Origin: Apus apus
Taxonomy: Eukaryota > Chordata > Aves > Apodiformes > Apodidae
Assembly (NCBI RefSeq): GCF_020740795.1
Contig: NC_067282.1
Span: forward strand, 168,732,274 to 168,796,273
Reading direction: 5' to 3'
Length of the DNA: 64,000 bases
In this document: piece after piece, positions 23,276-37,100 of the stretch
How positions within the stretch are numbered: the first letter of the stretch is position 1
Layout of the letters: each line of letters begins with the position of its first letter
Notes under the pieces: generated by a model
Database searches by the model: none
What the model was told of the DNA's origin: nothing
Seen by the model: only the letters and a program-made list of their open reading frames with translations
Program-made: the position numbers and the translations under genes

Positions 23276-25408
23276 GTAAGTAAACATACACTGTTCATGT
23301 GCTTTTGAGGCAATATTTGATTTTCCATGTGAATAGCTGATTTTTCCAAGGTGCTACCAATTTTATTCCTACCCATCTAAATTGATAAATCGTAATTGTT
23401 TTGTCTGTGTGATAGAAATGGTTTCATAAGCTGTTTTTAACAATGACCACATAACCACTAATGTATTCAAATGGTTGCAATAAGAAAAATAATTTCTCTG
23501 TTTATTAAAAGCATTAAGAAACACATGCATTACAGTTTCTGTTTATTTCAGTATTTACCCTTTAATATTGTTGTACTGCCTTATAGTAAATAAAGGGGGC
23601 TACCTTTTAGTAGTGACAGATGTTGGTGTAAAAGATCAACGTCAACTACAATATAAGCTGTAAAGTTGCTCATTGCAGTAATCTTATGCACAAACAAGTT
23701 CACTGGTAATGTTTTTTTTTTTCATGTGTAACTACATTAGTTGATAGTCCTGAAAGAATAAATTAAACAATTAAATAAAAGCTGTAATGAGTTTGTAAAA
23801 AGGAGCACAAACAGATGTGTTAAATATACACCTGTGCTCTAGGACACACCCTTGTTCACATATCTACTCCCTACATAGAGTGGTTGCATGACACAAAGAC
23901 TTCACCAACATGATCTCTGTTGGAAAGCATTCTTTCTAAATGTCAGCTATTTTCTAATACTCGATCATACACACACACTTGAACTTGTGGCACAGTGTGT
24001 GCTAAATACACTACCAAGAAACTACTTCAGTCATGTTTTAGAAGTATATTCCTCTACTTGCAAATTAAATGTATTAGAGTTACATACCAGATCCTCAGCT
24101 GGAATAAGTGTAATAGTGCCAGTGAAATTTGGCCCTGGAGCTCTGCAGAGATGTTGCATGTTTAACTACCAGTACGCTAGTATATACATACATATCCCCC
24201 ATACCCCTTACTCTGCCTCACTTTACACTCTGTACTTCCAGTCTGTTTTATGAAAGACATCATTATGTAACTATGCAGAGTAGCTCTCTTTGGAAAGCAA
24301 CTCTTCCATCAATCAGACCATGTTTTCAGTTCTCTGAGGTCTCCATTCTCCCCATGCCACCTCCCTCAGGCCAACAGATTATGATTTCTCCTGCTGCTAA
24401 CATCACTTGAACTGTCAGCAACTGCAGAAAAAAATCCAACCCAATGATGAAATGGAATTTCACATCCATGTATGCAAGATCAATAGGTTTGCTGGGTTTC
24501 TGACACCCCTTTCTTGGACAAAGTGTGTTCAGGCAGATTGATGAGAAGAAGGAGGACTATTTGTACCAGCTGAGGTTCTATGCCATTGGTCATGCTATGA
24601 GTAGCAGCTGTCAAGGAAAAAGGCACCCAAAAGAAAGACCCATGGGTAGAGGCTCCTTCGCTACCTCCAGCTGCACTCCATTCACTCATCCCCTTCAAAC
24701 ACTGCCAGGCTCTCCTGGTCTGCATTACTGCAGAAATTCACAAGTTCTCCTTCTCACCTGAAAAATAAGAAGGAAATCTCTTGGGTTTTCCCATTTCTTT
24801 TTGCCTTTCCATCTCTGTGTACCTGACCTTTCTTTCACTTCCTATACACACGTGTGTCTCAGGACTCCCTATCCCGATACTCTCTCTCCTATAAGGTTTC
24901 ATAAAAGCACTTCTCCTGTAGCAAAGATGCAGAGCAATCTTTGACTCCACAAGCATTCATGTATTTTTAGTCTGTTTTCCTATCATGAGTCTTTGTAGAA
25001 ACCAATGTTTTAGTTCTCTTTTTTTGTTGTTTTCTGTGGCTTGCTGAACATAAACAATCTTATAAACATTGCAGCAATATAAATAATGGATTAAAGTACC
25101 ACTGGATGATGGAAAGCCCCAAAAATTGAACAACAGAGTAACCAAGAAGAAGCCAAGCAAGCAGGGAAATTTGGGAGTAATTGATGTAGTCTCAGGTCCA
25201 TTGAATTAGTAGTTTTCAGAGGAAAATATGTTCTACTGAAAAAAATCTGATTTGCTCTACTCTTAGTCATTACTGCTTTCAGTTCAAATACTGTTTGGGA
25301 TTTTTTTAATACCAGGTTTCTTTTTCTGCTCTTTTAGGACATTCACTTGCACTTTTGGTTTACTGTGTGATTTTAAAATAAATGCTTTTGTGTCTGTTTC
25401 TAAACCAG
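23276..25408 (+). other. PTPRR: PTPRR intron
   Basis: A 2.1-kb intron with donor gtaagt and acceptor tctaaaccag. AT-rich, with a short (AC)n run near 23970. I see no repeat family, exon or RNA gene in it. Confidence 0.85.
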
Positions 25409-25546
25409 GGATATGGAGGTAAAGAGAAGGCTTTCATTGCAACTCAGGGACCCATGATTAATACCGTGAATGATTTCTGGCAGATGGTTTGGCAAGAAGA
25501 CAGCCCTGTCATTGTTATGATCACAAAGCTGAAAGAAAAAAATGAG
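25409..25546 (+). CDS. PTPRR: PTPRR exon: catalytic domain, ATQGP and FW-MVW motifs
   Basis: A 138-base exon, phase 0 on both sides, with donor gtatga. It encodes 46 residues (118-163) including [21 protein letters not shown] and [13 protein letters not shown]. These are conserved motifs M3-M5 of classical tyrosine phosphatases, forming the central sheet. Nothing in the exon is broken. GTATGA is a weaker donor than its neighbours but is still GT. Confidence 0.96.
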
Positions 25547-28500
25547 GTATGACAACTAGCCAATCTGAGAAATTATTCCAATGTCTGCGTACTGTAGAAG
25601 TAACCTTAGCAGATATGGAAGAAAGCTAGTGGATAACCAACTCTTAAATATTCTGGTATTGGGCACTGTGAAAAGTAATGTTGGAGTAGATAAGTACACC
25701 AACTTCAATTGCATAGCAGTTATAAAATATATTAAAAAAATAAAATAAAATAATTCCATTTTCTGGATCTGTGCTGCTAGGTTCCTAATTTTTTAACAAC
25801 TACCTCATTTATCTGTTGGTCACCTCTGTACCTTTTGTTACTTTCTGTTGAGTTACAATTAGAAGTTTCCTGACATGGTTGAAGTTTGTGCTTTTCTACA
25901 ATGGCAGGTTTGTAATCCATTCCAGATATAAGAAATTTTCTGAACCATCTCAGAAGCATAGCTTGGGCTCACAACTGCCAGTACCATGGAGGGACTTGGC
26001 CAGAATGGAAACACATGACTCTTCACCTTAGTACCAAGAAGATAGGACAATTGCATTTTAATTGCTAATGGCCATCTAGTTGCCTGTTATACATTCTCTG
26101 ACTTTTGGATTGATTTCCAACTACATCTTTAATAACTTTATGTAGTGTTGATGGAAGTTGTTGCCAGGGTTTTCTTGGTGGTGCCAGAGTCCATATTTGT
26201 GACTGCCAGCAATTAGGAATAAAAATCACCCTCCCATGCAGAGGACCAAGACAAAGCTCTGTTTTGGAAGTTTAAATGTTCAAGAAGTGTTTTATGGAGC
26301 TTGTGCACAAGAGAGAGACATAAGGAATTTTGCTTCTTTCTTGTGTCCAAACTGCTAGACTTGGTAGCAATTCCCAGCTCCATGTAGGTGCCTCAACTAA
26401 GTCTCAGCACCACACCAGTTAAGCACCAGGGCTATGTTACCTCTGCTCCACTCCCACGCCTGCCCTTCAAACTCAGACTCATGTGTTGATAGAGAAACAG
26501 AGTTTAGGCAGGCAGAGTTCCCAATCAGACTGATCAAGGAACCAAGATCCTAAGAGAGTTCTCTGGGCTCAAACTCACTGCTCCATTTAAAAGTGGACTC
26601 AGTAGATAAACTCTTCTTTCTTCTGTGCTTGACCACTCCTTGGCTCTTTGTCATGGTGAGTTTGGGCTTCTAATATGAACTGGCTTTAAAATCCAGTGGA
26701 TTTCAAGAAAGCTGTGTATAAAAAGTAAGTTGGTCCTGTAAAATATCCCAAGATGTATTTCCAAACCAGGTGCCATTTTTGCACTAAACTGTTCAAACAA
26801 ATGTCCAGAAGCCTAAGTTAAAAAGGTTATTCCTGCAAACATAGAAAACTTAGCCCAGCCTAATTGGCCCAAAGAATAACTTTTTCACTGAGGAAATGCT
26901 GACTGTTTAAACACTCACATCTGACACTGTTTAAGAAGAATGACTTGAAAGAAGTGCCCAGTGGTTTCCATCATGTCAGGAAGCCCTGTGTTTACCTGAG
27001 TTACGCAGGCTCTAAGCACTGGTGTTTATCCGCATTGTTGTGGCCTGGCAGTGGTAATTTCCTCCTAACAGAAAGGGTGGGGAATCTCATATCATTCCCA
27101 GGCTATAAAGAGAGGCTGTGTTTGCACAAGCTGTCCTGCCCTGTCTAGAAACCTTAGAAACTCTCACACCACTAGTGGGTTCCTCCTGAAATCTTGCTTG
27201 CTATTGAAAAACCCCCAAGAGCTCAGCTAATGGCTATGCTGAGTTAACTAGTTTAACTCCACTGTTAAGGTATTTGCTCTCTGTAGAGAAGGCAAGAGCA
27301 GATGTTACTTAGCATAATAGCACTTGTTATTTCCTCTTCCCTTTGGTCTGCTTTATTTCCATCATTTTCGGGGAGGTACAGCTGCAATATACACATACAC
27401 AAACACCTTCATATTTGAAAGCATACTCATCCACATCCACCCTGCACAAATAAACCTGACTCTCAGGTATAAGACCCATTCCTCAGTTAGTTTAACATCA
27501 GTCAGCCTCAGTTGGAGTTATAACATATTAAAATGTGTAAATTAATGTATAATGAGGGAGCTCTCCAATGAGAGGTGCCTGAAAAACCATAATCTCAACA
27601 ATAAATTCATTTATTTAGCATAAGTTAAATTATTTGTGACATTACTGCCTAATTCAATATCCTGATGCGATGAATTTGCATTAGCAATGGGAATTGTGTG
27701 AAATGATGATAAACAAAGGTTTCTGTAGAGTTAGTTCCTTTCATGAGATGAAAAAAATGGTTAAGACTCTCTGGTAACAGTTTTTGTAAGGTATGTTAAG
27801 AAAAAACATGAAAGTTGAGTGCTGAGCAGAATATTCATTTCAGCTGTATGAAAAAAACATAGAGCATTACATTATTGGATTTTCTTTCATTTTCATTTTG
27901 AAGTCTGGTAAAAAACCAGATGTTTGGTTTGTAAGCAAGAGTAATGCTGAAGGAACTATGGAGGCTATGAGTCTTTTAAGCAGAATGTGTAAAACCTGTC
28001 CCCAGAGTTACACGATGTCTGAACAGATTGGAAATCTACCTGTGCAAGGAGAGTGCACAGCAAAGAAGCTTTTGCCTGAAAAAATAATAGGGAACTTGGA
28101 ATTCTAGGCTATAGTTTTAGGGTTAATATGAGGAAAAACACTTCTCAGCTAGTGATCTAGCTAACCTCCCTGGTCACTGCAGAGCAGTAGTCACCTCCAC
28201 CCTAAGAGAATGAGATTAATCACTCACTGAGGGTGCCTATCTCTAATTCTGTAGTGATGTTTTAGGACACAGTCTTGCAAAGCTTTATCTACAAGGTACT
28301 TAGAAATTTCAGATATTACTGATAATTTAGTCATGACAACTGAGAAATGAAAATTAGACAAAAATGTGAAGTGTAGGGATTTTATAGACTTCTATATAAT
28401 TGTGTAGAGAAGTTTATAGACTTCTGTATTATCAGCTGCTTTGTGAAGTTGTGCTTCATATTCTGTAGATAATACATATTTTGTCTTTAGAAGACACTAG

Positions 28501-29537
28501 CAAGAAAGGACTAGTACTGACAGATGCATTAAACAATGCATGTTTCTTCAATTTGGATAAAGTAAATCTTGTTGGATAATGTAAATCTTGTCAGTAATTA
28601 TCTAGGACAATCTCTTTAGCTCACTACTTAAAGCTTATAATATTTTTCATGTAACATTTTTTTCCCTCAGTTGGTCTACAGACTTATATATACATAGCAA
28701 AGTAGATTTTGGCATTCAGAAATCCTACCTTTTGCAGAATTCACATAATCCTCTTTGAAGATAACTTACTAGTTGAGTACTGGCACCAGATACGTCTTAA
28801 GCTTTGGAAAAACTGAAGAAGATTTGGCCCAAACTTAGAGGATTTTAACATATGAAGACAAATCCTGCAAGCTGTCTTAAAGTATACTTCTCAAGCTTGA
28901 GTTAATCGTGACAGTAAATAGAGGGCAGGAGTGAAAAGGAAATCTGGAACTGAAGCTCTGTTGTAATTATTCATTACTGTTTTGTGTTGTTCTGGTTATT
29001 GGGACATCTAATGTGTAGATTTTTTGGCATAGCTGTATGGAAAAATAAAGAAGCAGAGTTGGAGTGAAGCAACTTCAAAGATATTTGAGAATTGTTAAAC
29101 CAAGTTTGATCAGGGTCCAAACCTAGGGAAAGTAAAGCAAGTAGATAACCCAGCAGCTGAGGAATCCTTCCTCCATTTAGCAGAACTGTCTGGGGGACCA
29201 GGCTGCAGTAGGAGCACTTTGTGGCAAGTTAAAAAAGCCCATGCTCCTGAGCACATCCAACTGTAGCAAATATCAGGTGCCAGCCCCAGTCTGAGGCAGG
29301 GCTAGACCATGCTTGGTATGCTTGGTGCTGGAGATCCACCTCAGGAGTAGTCCCATGAAGCCTGGCACCCGGCAGGTGTGGGATGGAGCACACAAGGAGA
29401 TGGCAGAGTGGATGGAGGAAGCCTAAGCCTGCAGCCCTGTGACAGGGAGGGAGGACAAAGGTTGGCATCAATTAAAGGTCATGTGAGATACTGTTTCTTT
29501 TATAAACTTCCTGTTCAGGTCAGGGAATGTTCTTGGG

Positions 29538-29668
29538 GGTGTTTTTTTGTGGTGTTTCTTTTTGTTTGTTTGTTTGTTTGTTTTGTGGTTTTTTGTTTGT
29601 TGGTTGGTTGGTTTGGTTTGGTTTGGGTTTTTTTGGGGGGGTTCTTTTGTTTTGTTTTTGTTTTAAAA
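29538..29668. repeat. T/G-rich simple repeat, (TTTG)n and (TTGG)n
   Basis: On the plus strand there is nearly pure T/G sequence for about 130 bases, with five or so TTTG units, then TTGG and TTTGG units, a run of seven Gs and further TTTTG units, ending in a nine-A run. The open frames across it on both strands are artefacts of composition. Confidence 0.9.
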
Positions 29669-30919
29669 AAAAAGGTCAGGCACCAGATCAATAATAAATT
29701 TGTTAGCAAAAAACTAACCAATAGAAATTAACATGAGGGGGGAATTTCAAAGATGGCAGGAAGATTAGATTTTCTACATGAAAGCAGGAAGATTCTCATG
29801 TTTTTGGCTGGCATGCAAGTTGGATAGGATTGCTTTTTTTTAAGGTTAAACAGCTTTTAAAAAACTCTGTTCATAGCTGTTACATGTTTGCTGACTATAC
29901 AGAGGATTGTATGTTCAGCCCCAAGCTCAAAAAACATGGGAGCTATTTAGAAAGTGCTCTATTAAATACATATGGTGAAAGGGAAACTATGCAGCCTTGC
30001 AGATCAGCAAGGAATAGAACTGGGACCAGCACAGAGGGGAGGTGAAGGAGCACACGAAGATAAGAACAAGTGGATTCTTATTTTTTTCTGCTATGTGCTG
30101 TAGGTGATAAACTTTTACTGATAACAGACATGAGGCTAGAGAGCACCCTTCTTAACCACTGTGTTTAGCTTTTGAACCAGTTTAAAACATATCTTCCTGA
30201 GACAAGTGGAATTTAAGGTTCAAGCAGTAGCTTGAGGCAATTTACTCTTTTTTGCTGATGCTTCTGGGTTTTTCTATATTATTTTTTAATGTCTGTAATC
30301 TTTATCCCTCCCATCTTCATCCCTTTATTACAATTACCTTTCAAAAATTTGCCAATTTCCCCAAATATCTGTCTTCTTAGAGCTGATCCCAGCTCTATTT
30401 TCAAGTCTGTTTTTTAAAGCAGTAACAAATGATATTTTAAAAAGATGCACAAAGACTGTGTTAAAAATAATCCATTGTATCTCACTAAATGTAGACAGAC
30501 TGTTAAATGAAAGTTATTTTAATGAACAGCCCCATTTCATTGTCCACCCAGAGCAAGTTGCCAATTCCAATTCTGGGAAAGAATCAAGAAAAACACTCTT
30601 CTGGAGTGCCTGGCAGCTTTGTAGTGAGACTCATGCTCACATTTATCAAGAAGTCTCAGGACTTGACTCAACTATTGTTGATTGTCGTGGTATAATTGTG
30701 TATTTAGACTTTTCTTTTTCCCATATTAGCACTGAAAACTACACTCCCAGGGAGGGGCATGAACTGCAGATCTGACAGATGATAGTAGCTATATGTGTCA
30801 CATGGGGGGACTGTGGAACTTGTGAACACTTTTTTCATACAAATTTTGGAGTATTTTATTGCCATTCTTGATGTCTTCGGGGAGACAGCAAATTTAGGAT
30901 GTTCGAGTAACTCTGCAAA

Positions 30920-31041
30920 AGACAGGATTTGAACGAAACCAGTCAGACTGGCCAGCATTATTGCAGAAAATGGGGGTTTCACACACCTTACGATATTAAG
31001 GTAATGAGCATCTATTTTTAGAAAAGTATATATACAGAAGA
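30920..31041. repeat. Diverged intronic duplication, copy 1
   Basis: It contains ctggccagcattattgcaga, then a ggtttcacacaccttacgat segment, then agcatctatttttagaaaag and tatatacag. The same succession recurs at 31405-31507 with about one base in five changed and some indels. The family is unknown; it could be an old local tandem duplication or two relics of one element. Confidence 0.6.
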
Positions 31042-31404
31042 GATGATTCGGTTCAATCAGCTATTGGGTTACCGAGTAGCAGGTTAAAGATCACACCTGG
31101 TGGTAAAACCTTGCATTTCACTGGTGTTTTTTTTCTGGTTCATTTTTAGCAGGATTTGCTGGGAGTTAAGCTTTGTGGCAATTAATTGTATTGAAGGGAT
31201 TGTTTCATTTTTCTGCATAATGTAGGCTACCGTCTAAATATAAAACAGATTCTTCAGCAAGAGTTTGTGAGGAAATGCAAACATGTTCTTTCTGGGATTC
31301 GTATAGCAGTAGAACTTTATGTTCTCTCAGTGTTTTGTGTTTTTTCACCTGTGCATTGGATATTAAAAATATGGTTTTCTTTAATTGTTAATGTTTCTTT
31401 TTTA

Positions 31405-31507
31405 ATTTAATGAACAAGTCATATTGGCCAGAATTATATAAGAAAATGTGGCTTTCAAACACCTTACAGTAATAAGCATCTTTTTTTAGAGAAGTATTTA
31501 TACAGGG
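31405..31507. repeat. Diverged intronic duplication, copy 2
   Basis: It contains ttggccagaattatataaga, ggctttcaaacaccttacag, agcatctttttttagagaag and tttatacag, collinear with the block at 30920-31041 about 475 bases upstream and in the same orientation. Confidence 0.6.
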
Positions 31508-32323
31508 ATATTTTTTTATAGGTAGACTATAAAGATACTTACAGGGAAGTTAATATGAAGTTGCAGTTGCCTTGAAGATAAGCAAAAAACTGCAGGGGAA
31601 AAATTAAATGGTTCATATTGTAAATACTATTTCTTCATCTCCTCTTTAGTAGGTGCTTGTAAGTTACATTGCTGAAATAGTATAACATTACTGATTCAGT
31701 AAGAATTCTACATATGTTTTTGTGTAGCTCTAGCAAGACTGGTGGGTTTTTTTAACATTCACTTCCAGTAAGTTATATAGTAGAAAACTCAGATTCTGCA
31801 GTATACTTCAACATGAACATTAAGTTCCACTTAATTCAGTAAGATCTAAGGGCACATTTGCATGTTTTGTTGTATCAGGGCTCAGGAGAGTAAAGAGGAT
31901 ATAAAGGCTTGTGAGAAGAGGATAAATTCTGAATCTGTTGCTCAGAAGGAAATGCCATTTGGAAAGAGTAAACTTTATAAATTTAATCCTATGAATTAAA
32001 GAATGTTCTAGAAAATATCTTTAATTTTGAATGTGGAAAATATTTCTTTTAGCTAAACTTCACTGAGATTTTTAGGAATAAAAACAGCTGACCAAAGTGT
32101 TCAGTGTTAGAGATTCATATTTTAAAAAACTCAGATCCTGAAAATCAGGCCTAAGTCATTCATTAAGAACCCTGCAATATCTCCTTTAGGAATGCTTCTG
32201 ACATAACTAACACCTCAGTCAAATTGATCTGAACATTCCAGACAAATACATTCTGTATAAATATTAGATATGAATATGGCTCCAGGATCCAGTTTGTTGA
32301 TGACACTGATGCTTGCTTTCCAG

Positions 32324-32434
32324 AAATGTGTGCTCTATTGGCCAGAAAAGAGAGGAATCTATGGGAAGGTTGAAGTCCTAGTTAACAGTGTGCAAGAATG
32401 CGAGAACTACACTGTCCGTCAGCTTACAATAAAG
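32324..32434 (+). CDS. PTPRR: PTPRR exon: catalytic domain, KCxxYWPE motif
   Basis: A 111-base exon, phase 0 on both sides, with donor gtaaca. It encodes 37 residues (164-200): KCVLYWPEKRGIYG, then VEVLVNSVQECENYTVRQL. K-C-x-x-Y-W-P is the conserved motif M6 of classical phosphatases. The YTVRQLTIK end resembles the PTPN7 sequence I recall, while the rest fits PTPRR; both belong to one subfamily. Confidence 0.96.
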
Positions 32435-33970
32435 GTAACAATCTGAATCTGAGAAGCATTGCTCCTAGGGCTTTATTTTTTTAATGTTAAATGAAGTTAA
32501 AGTGGTTTTTAAGGGGCATACATCTTTTCAGGAGGAGTAATGGAGCTGTGAAGCTCACAGCTACAAGGTATGATTGAAAGCAAAGCACTGGAACACTTAC
32601 CCTGTTGCTGTTTTGTACCTCTCTGGCAATAAGAAAGGCTTCAAAAAGAGTGCAGGTTTCAATCTCTTGAATTTCATTTGCTTTGATGCCTTTTTAGCAT
32701 TTCCAAGGTGATGTAAAGGGATTTTAGTTAATGAAAGAACCAGCCTAGCATCATTCTGAAAAAGATGTGCTGCTCATATTGTGTGCTGAGTGCATCTATA
32801 GCCTGTTTGAGAAGCTAAAAATATAAGGACTACATAAGGAAAGCTTCATGTTTTCGTGGTTCTGAATAAAATTAACTGTCCAAAATAAGGCAGATCCTCC
32901 TAAGTTTCTCCCCACATTACACTTAGGCGCTATCAGATTGCATCTGCTGCTGCTCCTGACAGGGTATTACAATAAATTATGAAAATTTGTTTGGTGTTTC
33001 AGCCCAGGCAGTGAGAAGTGAGCAGAAGTCACATTGTCCAGCACAAGCTACTCTAGCCCATATTTAGCCCCTTTGCTTGTTGAAGTGAGTGGTAGCATCC
33101 TATGTTCGACATAGTAATTGGAAATAGTGGGATGTTTGGTTAACCTAAAAGGGCAGTTCTTCTGTGCCTTTAACTTGAATACTCTTGTCATTTTAGTATC
33201 AGACCCTTATGATAATGTCCTTAAAAGGCAACAGAAATATATAATAATTTAGAGATTCAGAAGCCTAGCTCAAGCTGATCTCTCTAGATCTTATTGCTGA
33301 TCTAACACAGGCCTCACAGGCCTCTGACAGTCCCCAAGTGAAAACACAGTCAGCAAGGCAGTAGTCAGATGGACAGATCAGAGCTTACATAGCTGGAGAA
33401 GCAGCTGTCAGGTGCACAAACCCTTCTCATAACTGTGTCATTGAATCACAGAATCACAGAATGATTTGGATTGAAAAGGACCTTATAGATTATCTAGTTC
33501 CAACTCTGCTGCCATAGGCAGGGACACCTCCCACTAGACCAGGTTGCTCAAAGCCCCATCCAACCTGAACTTTTCCAGGGAGAGGGCATCCACAGCTTCT
33601 CTGGGCAATCTGTTCCAGTGTCTCACCACCCTCACGCTAAAGAATTTATTCTTAATGTCTAACCTAAATCTCCTCTTGTCCAGTTTAAAGCCATTACCCC
33701 TTGTCCTATCACTACATGCCCTTGTGAAAAGTCCCTCCCCAGCTTTCCTGTAGGTCCCTTCAGGTACTTGAAGGGGCTATACAGTCTCCCTGGAGCCTGG
33801 AAGAATGCCTGGAAGAATGCCCATTCCCTGCAATTACATCTTACAAGTCTAATAAAAAAACCTGATAAATCTCTCTTAACATTTTTACTGTCTTTTTACC
33901 ATAACATTTAGAGAAATAAAAATAATTGTTCACCACAAATGTGCATATAAAATCTTCATCTTATTTTCAG
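32435..33970 (+). other. PTPRR: PTPRR intron with CR1
   Basis: A 1.5-kb intron with donor gtaaca and acceptor cttattttcag. One minus-strand CR1 copy (33442-33805) occupies nearly a quarter of it. The remainder shows nothing recognisable. Confidence 0.88.
33442..33805 (-). repeat. CR1 retroposon 3' part (minus)
   Basis: The inverted tail (gaatcacagaatcacagaat) is followed by inverted CR1 3' sequence: ctagaccaggttgctcaaag, caatctgttccagtgtctca, ttaccccttgtcctatcact and ctgtaggtcccttcaggtac. It is antisense within the PTPRR intron, about 165 bases before the WPD-loop exon. Confidence 0.92.
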
Positions 33971-34128
33971 CAAGGAAGTCAGTCCCAAAGTGTGAAACAC
34001 TATTGGTACACATCCTGGCCAGACCACAAAACCCCTGACAGTGCTCAGCCTCTGCTGCAGCTCATGCTGGATGTAGAAGAGGACAGGGCAGAATCACCTG
34101 GCAGAGGGCCTGTCATTGTGCACTGCAG
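33971..34128 (+). CDS. PTPRR: PTPRR exon: WPD loop and catalytic cysteine
   Basis: A 158-base exon, phase 0 in and phase 2 out, with donor gtaact. It encodes residues 201-252. VKHYWYTSWPDHKTPD holds the mobile WPD loop (216-218); its Asp is the general acid/base of catalysis. LLQLMLDVEEDRAE is the following helix. GPVIVHC ends with the nucleophilic cysteine (residue 252). The exon ends two bases into the next serine codon, so the phosphate-binding loop is split by an intron. All residues needed for activity are present. Confidence 0.97.
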
Positions 34129-37100
34129 GTAACTTGCAATCCTTCTCTTACATGACTGCCCAAAGCAAGGCCACAGCAGATCATGTCAAACCGTCCTCCT
34201 AAACGAAGAATGTGTTTGGGGAAGAGTAAAATTTCCCAGATCCTCCTCATGCTTTTTTTCTATTCATATTTGAGGATTTGACTTTTGGGGAGAATTTCCT
34301 TGTTGCTAGCAAGTAGTTTCTGAATCGTTCTCCATTTCTTCTAATGAACTCTGGTTTTGACAAAACAGCTGGGAAAATATTTTTCTTCTGTTTCCTATTC
34401 ATTATTTGTTTACTTTTTAGTCTTAGTGCATAATTACGTGCCTAAATCAGATGCAATGCCCTGTGACTGGTTAGCTAAAATGTCATATTTCAAGTCAACT
34501 TTGAACAGCAGGCATTAGGTACAAATTTGGAGACCAAAACACATCAGTACTAAAATCTATGAATGTTTTCACAAAGGCAAATGGTTTGATACTCAAGACC
34601 AAAGTGTTATTCAGTACTCGAGAGCAGTGTTGTTCACACAAATTGTAATGAACCAGAGAATGTCATTCTAATTCAATTCCATTTTATTGCTTTATATTGA
34701 TTCATTGCCCCATGTTGCAATTTAAGTAGTAGGAAGTATTACTGGATTTGTTATCTTGGTGGAAAGAAGTAGATGAAGCAAACAGGAAAAAAAAAAATAA
34801 AATCAGTGTTTCCTTATTTGCTTTGCCTCCTAACTGTGATGATACATCCCTTACAGTTGGGATAGGGTTTTGGTTTTTTCCCCAGAAGTACATCAAAACC
34901 AGAACTTTACATCTTGAACCACTTCTTTTCAACTCTGTATTTAGAAGATTTAGAGAAATGGAAGCCAGATTTGAGCCATCCATAATTTTTCAAAACCAGA
35001 ATGTTTGTGATGAATAAGGAACTTTTCCAAATTTTATGCAGCTGTTTTTATCAGGAATTGTAATTTCCCTAAATGATCCGCAGATCTGTGGATGGCTATT
35101 GAGGGTCCCATTTTTCCAGTAAGGATCTTAATTAATGAAGGTCTTCAGAAGAACAGATTGTCTGAGGTGAGTGATAAGACAGCAGGGTCTGTAATCATGA
35201 TCAGGAGTTTATTCATTATTAAAAACCCAGATATAATCTCAGTTGTGATTAAAATTAATAGTACTTCAGTGACAACTCAGCTATTTATATGCTTACTATG
35301 CTATGGTCTACAAAATGGGTATAGACTTACTTTCACTCCATTTTCTAGTCAGGTAATTTCTTGCCTTCTAATCTGATTGCAGTTGAGGTCACCCAGGTCT
35401 TGCACACTTCTGAACTTGGACCTCAGATACAACTGCACAATTCTCAGTTATTTCCAGAAGAACATTACAGTGCAAACACAAAGAGTGATCCTTAATTTGA
35501 AGCAGGAACTCTTTAATAATTTCTTAATATGACAGAAGTGAGGAAAGAAAAAGTAATTCAGCTTTTTATGTGTGTCTTCCTGAAGCTTATTAGCATAGGG
35601 TGCTGTCTTACACACATCTGTGAATAGCCAATTCAGGACTCAGGATATAAGGAGGGCTTCTTTTAGCAAAGTAGTTCCTATTCTTCAAAAGAATAGCAAA
35701 AAGAGTCCTTAAAATCAGCAGATCTGATTACACACATGCCCAGAACACAGATTTCCAAAGGAAGAAAGTTCTGTGTCCTTACCAATATTTATAGTGGCAT
35801 TTGCTGGAAAGGGGTATATTTCCTCTCTCATGTCACTCATTGAAAGCATGTGGTAAATATGGAAAATAACTCCTTAATCTGTCCTTTGGATACGTAGTTA
35901 GCACATAAAAATAAATTTGGGGTTAATGGCAACTAGGTGGTCTGGAATCAAATGCAAGTATTAATTGAGAGATTTCAAATGTAGAGGAAAATATTTTTTT
36001 ATCCAAATTGAATTGATAAGTTAGAATTAGAAGACAGAATTATATTTTTCAAATGTAAAACTAATTTAGCCCCATTTAGTCAGTGAAACCAAGTTGACTG
36101 AGAATCTCCACCACAATGCCATTTTCTACTTCCCAGAAGAACCAGCAGTTTGGCATATTGGAGGACTTACAAAAGTTTCTTAAACAAGAACAGAATAAAT
36201 TTTCATCCTCAGAAACATGACACTGGTATAGTAATAGCTGGAAATTTTTGCTTTTCTTTCCTCATCAGCTAGTGCATGATCATGCTCTATAAAAACCATA
36301 CTGCCTGCATCTCTTAATCCCAAATTTGTAATAGTCCAATATTCCACACTCCCAATTAACAGACCACAGTGATTACGAATTAGCTACTACACGTTAAACT
36401 CCTAAAAAAAGGGCAAAATATAGATATTTAATATATTGTTATATTATTAATATATTATGTATACACACACACATACCCCCCATGTTTGGGTGCTTGAAAA
36501 TACTTCAAAGTAGGTAGTCCTCTGTATTTTCTGGATATGCCAGGAAAGAAGTGTCAGACAAGTGAAGAATGATATAATTTTTATCCTGCACTGTCTGAAA
36601 TAAAGCTATGTAATAAAATAGGACTGGCATGCCTGAGCTGAGGAAGAAAATACATTAGAAAACCTTAGTCTTTGTTTAATACATATTAAGAACTTGTCCA
36701 AGAACACTTAATCCACACCGAAAAAAAGGGGAAAAAGAACTGTCTATTACAGCCAACTTCACTTGCACTTGAATTGTTTAAACTTGTTAGCCCTGCTTTC
36801 AAGGGTTTCAAAATATTTGAGGAAGAGAATGGGGGTATGCATTGGATTACTTTCTCCAAGTTCCTCTTTATAAACTATGTCCTTCTCCTTTTGGATACGT
36901 TTATCCCATAGATATTGATGTCCAAGGAGTCAGGCTATCAACTCAGGAACTTCATCTCACTCAATCCTTTCTTACACTGCCAGTTTTACATCTTATTCCC
37001 TCACAGTTGTCTTAGACTTCCTCATATATTTAATATTGCTGAGCCTTCTTGGAAATTTTCACTTCCAGATGAGAGGGCTCTTGAGCCTCTAAAGGACTCT

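Larger units (their letters stand above)
25547..32323 (+). other. PTPRR: PTPRR intron
   Basis: A 6.8-kb intron with acceptor gcttgctttccag. It contains a T/G-rich simple-sequence block (29538-29668), short tandem duplications around 28375-28435 and 28555-28593, and a diverged local duplication (30920-31041 and 31405-31507). No CR1 copy and no exon were seen. The small forward frames have no domain similarity that I recognise. Confidence 0.85.

Noticed and set aside
29378..29731. 117-codon frame with Phe/Val/Leu/Gly-rich tail resembling a membrane segment
   Set aside because: It is produced by the T/G simple repeat at 29538-29668.
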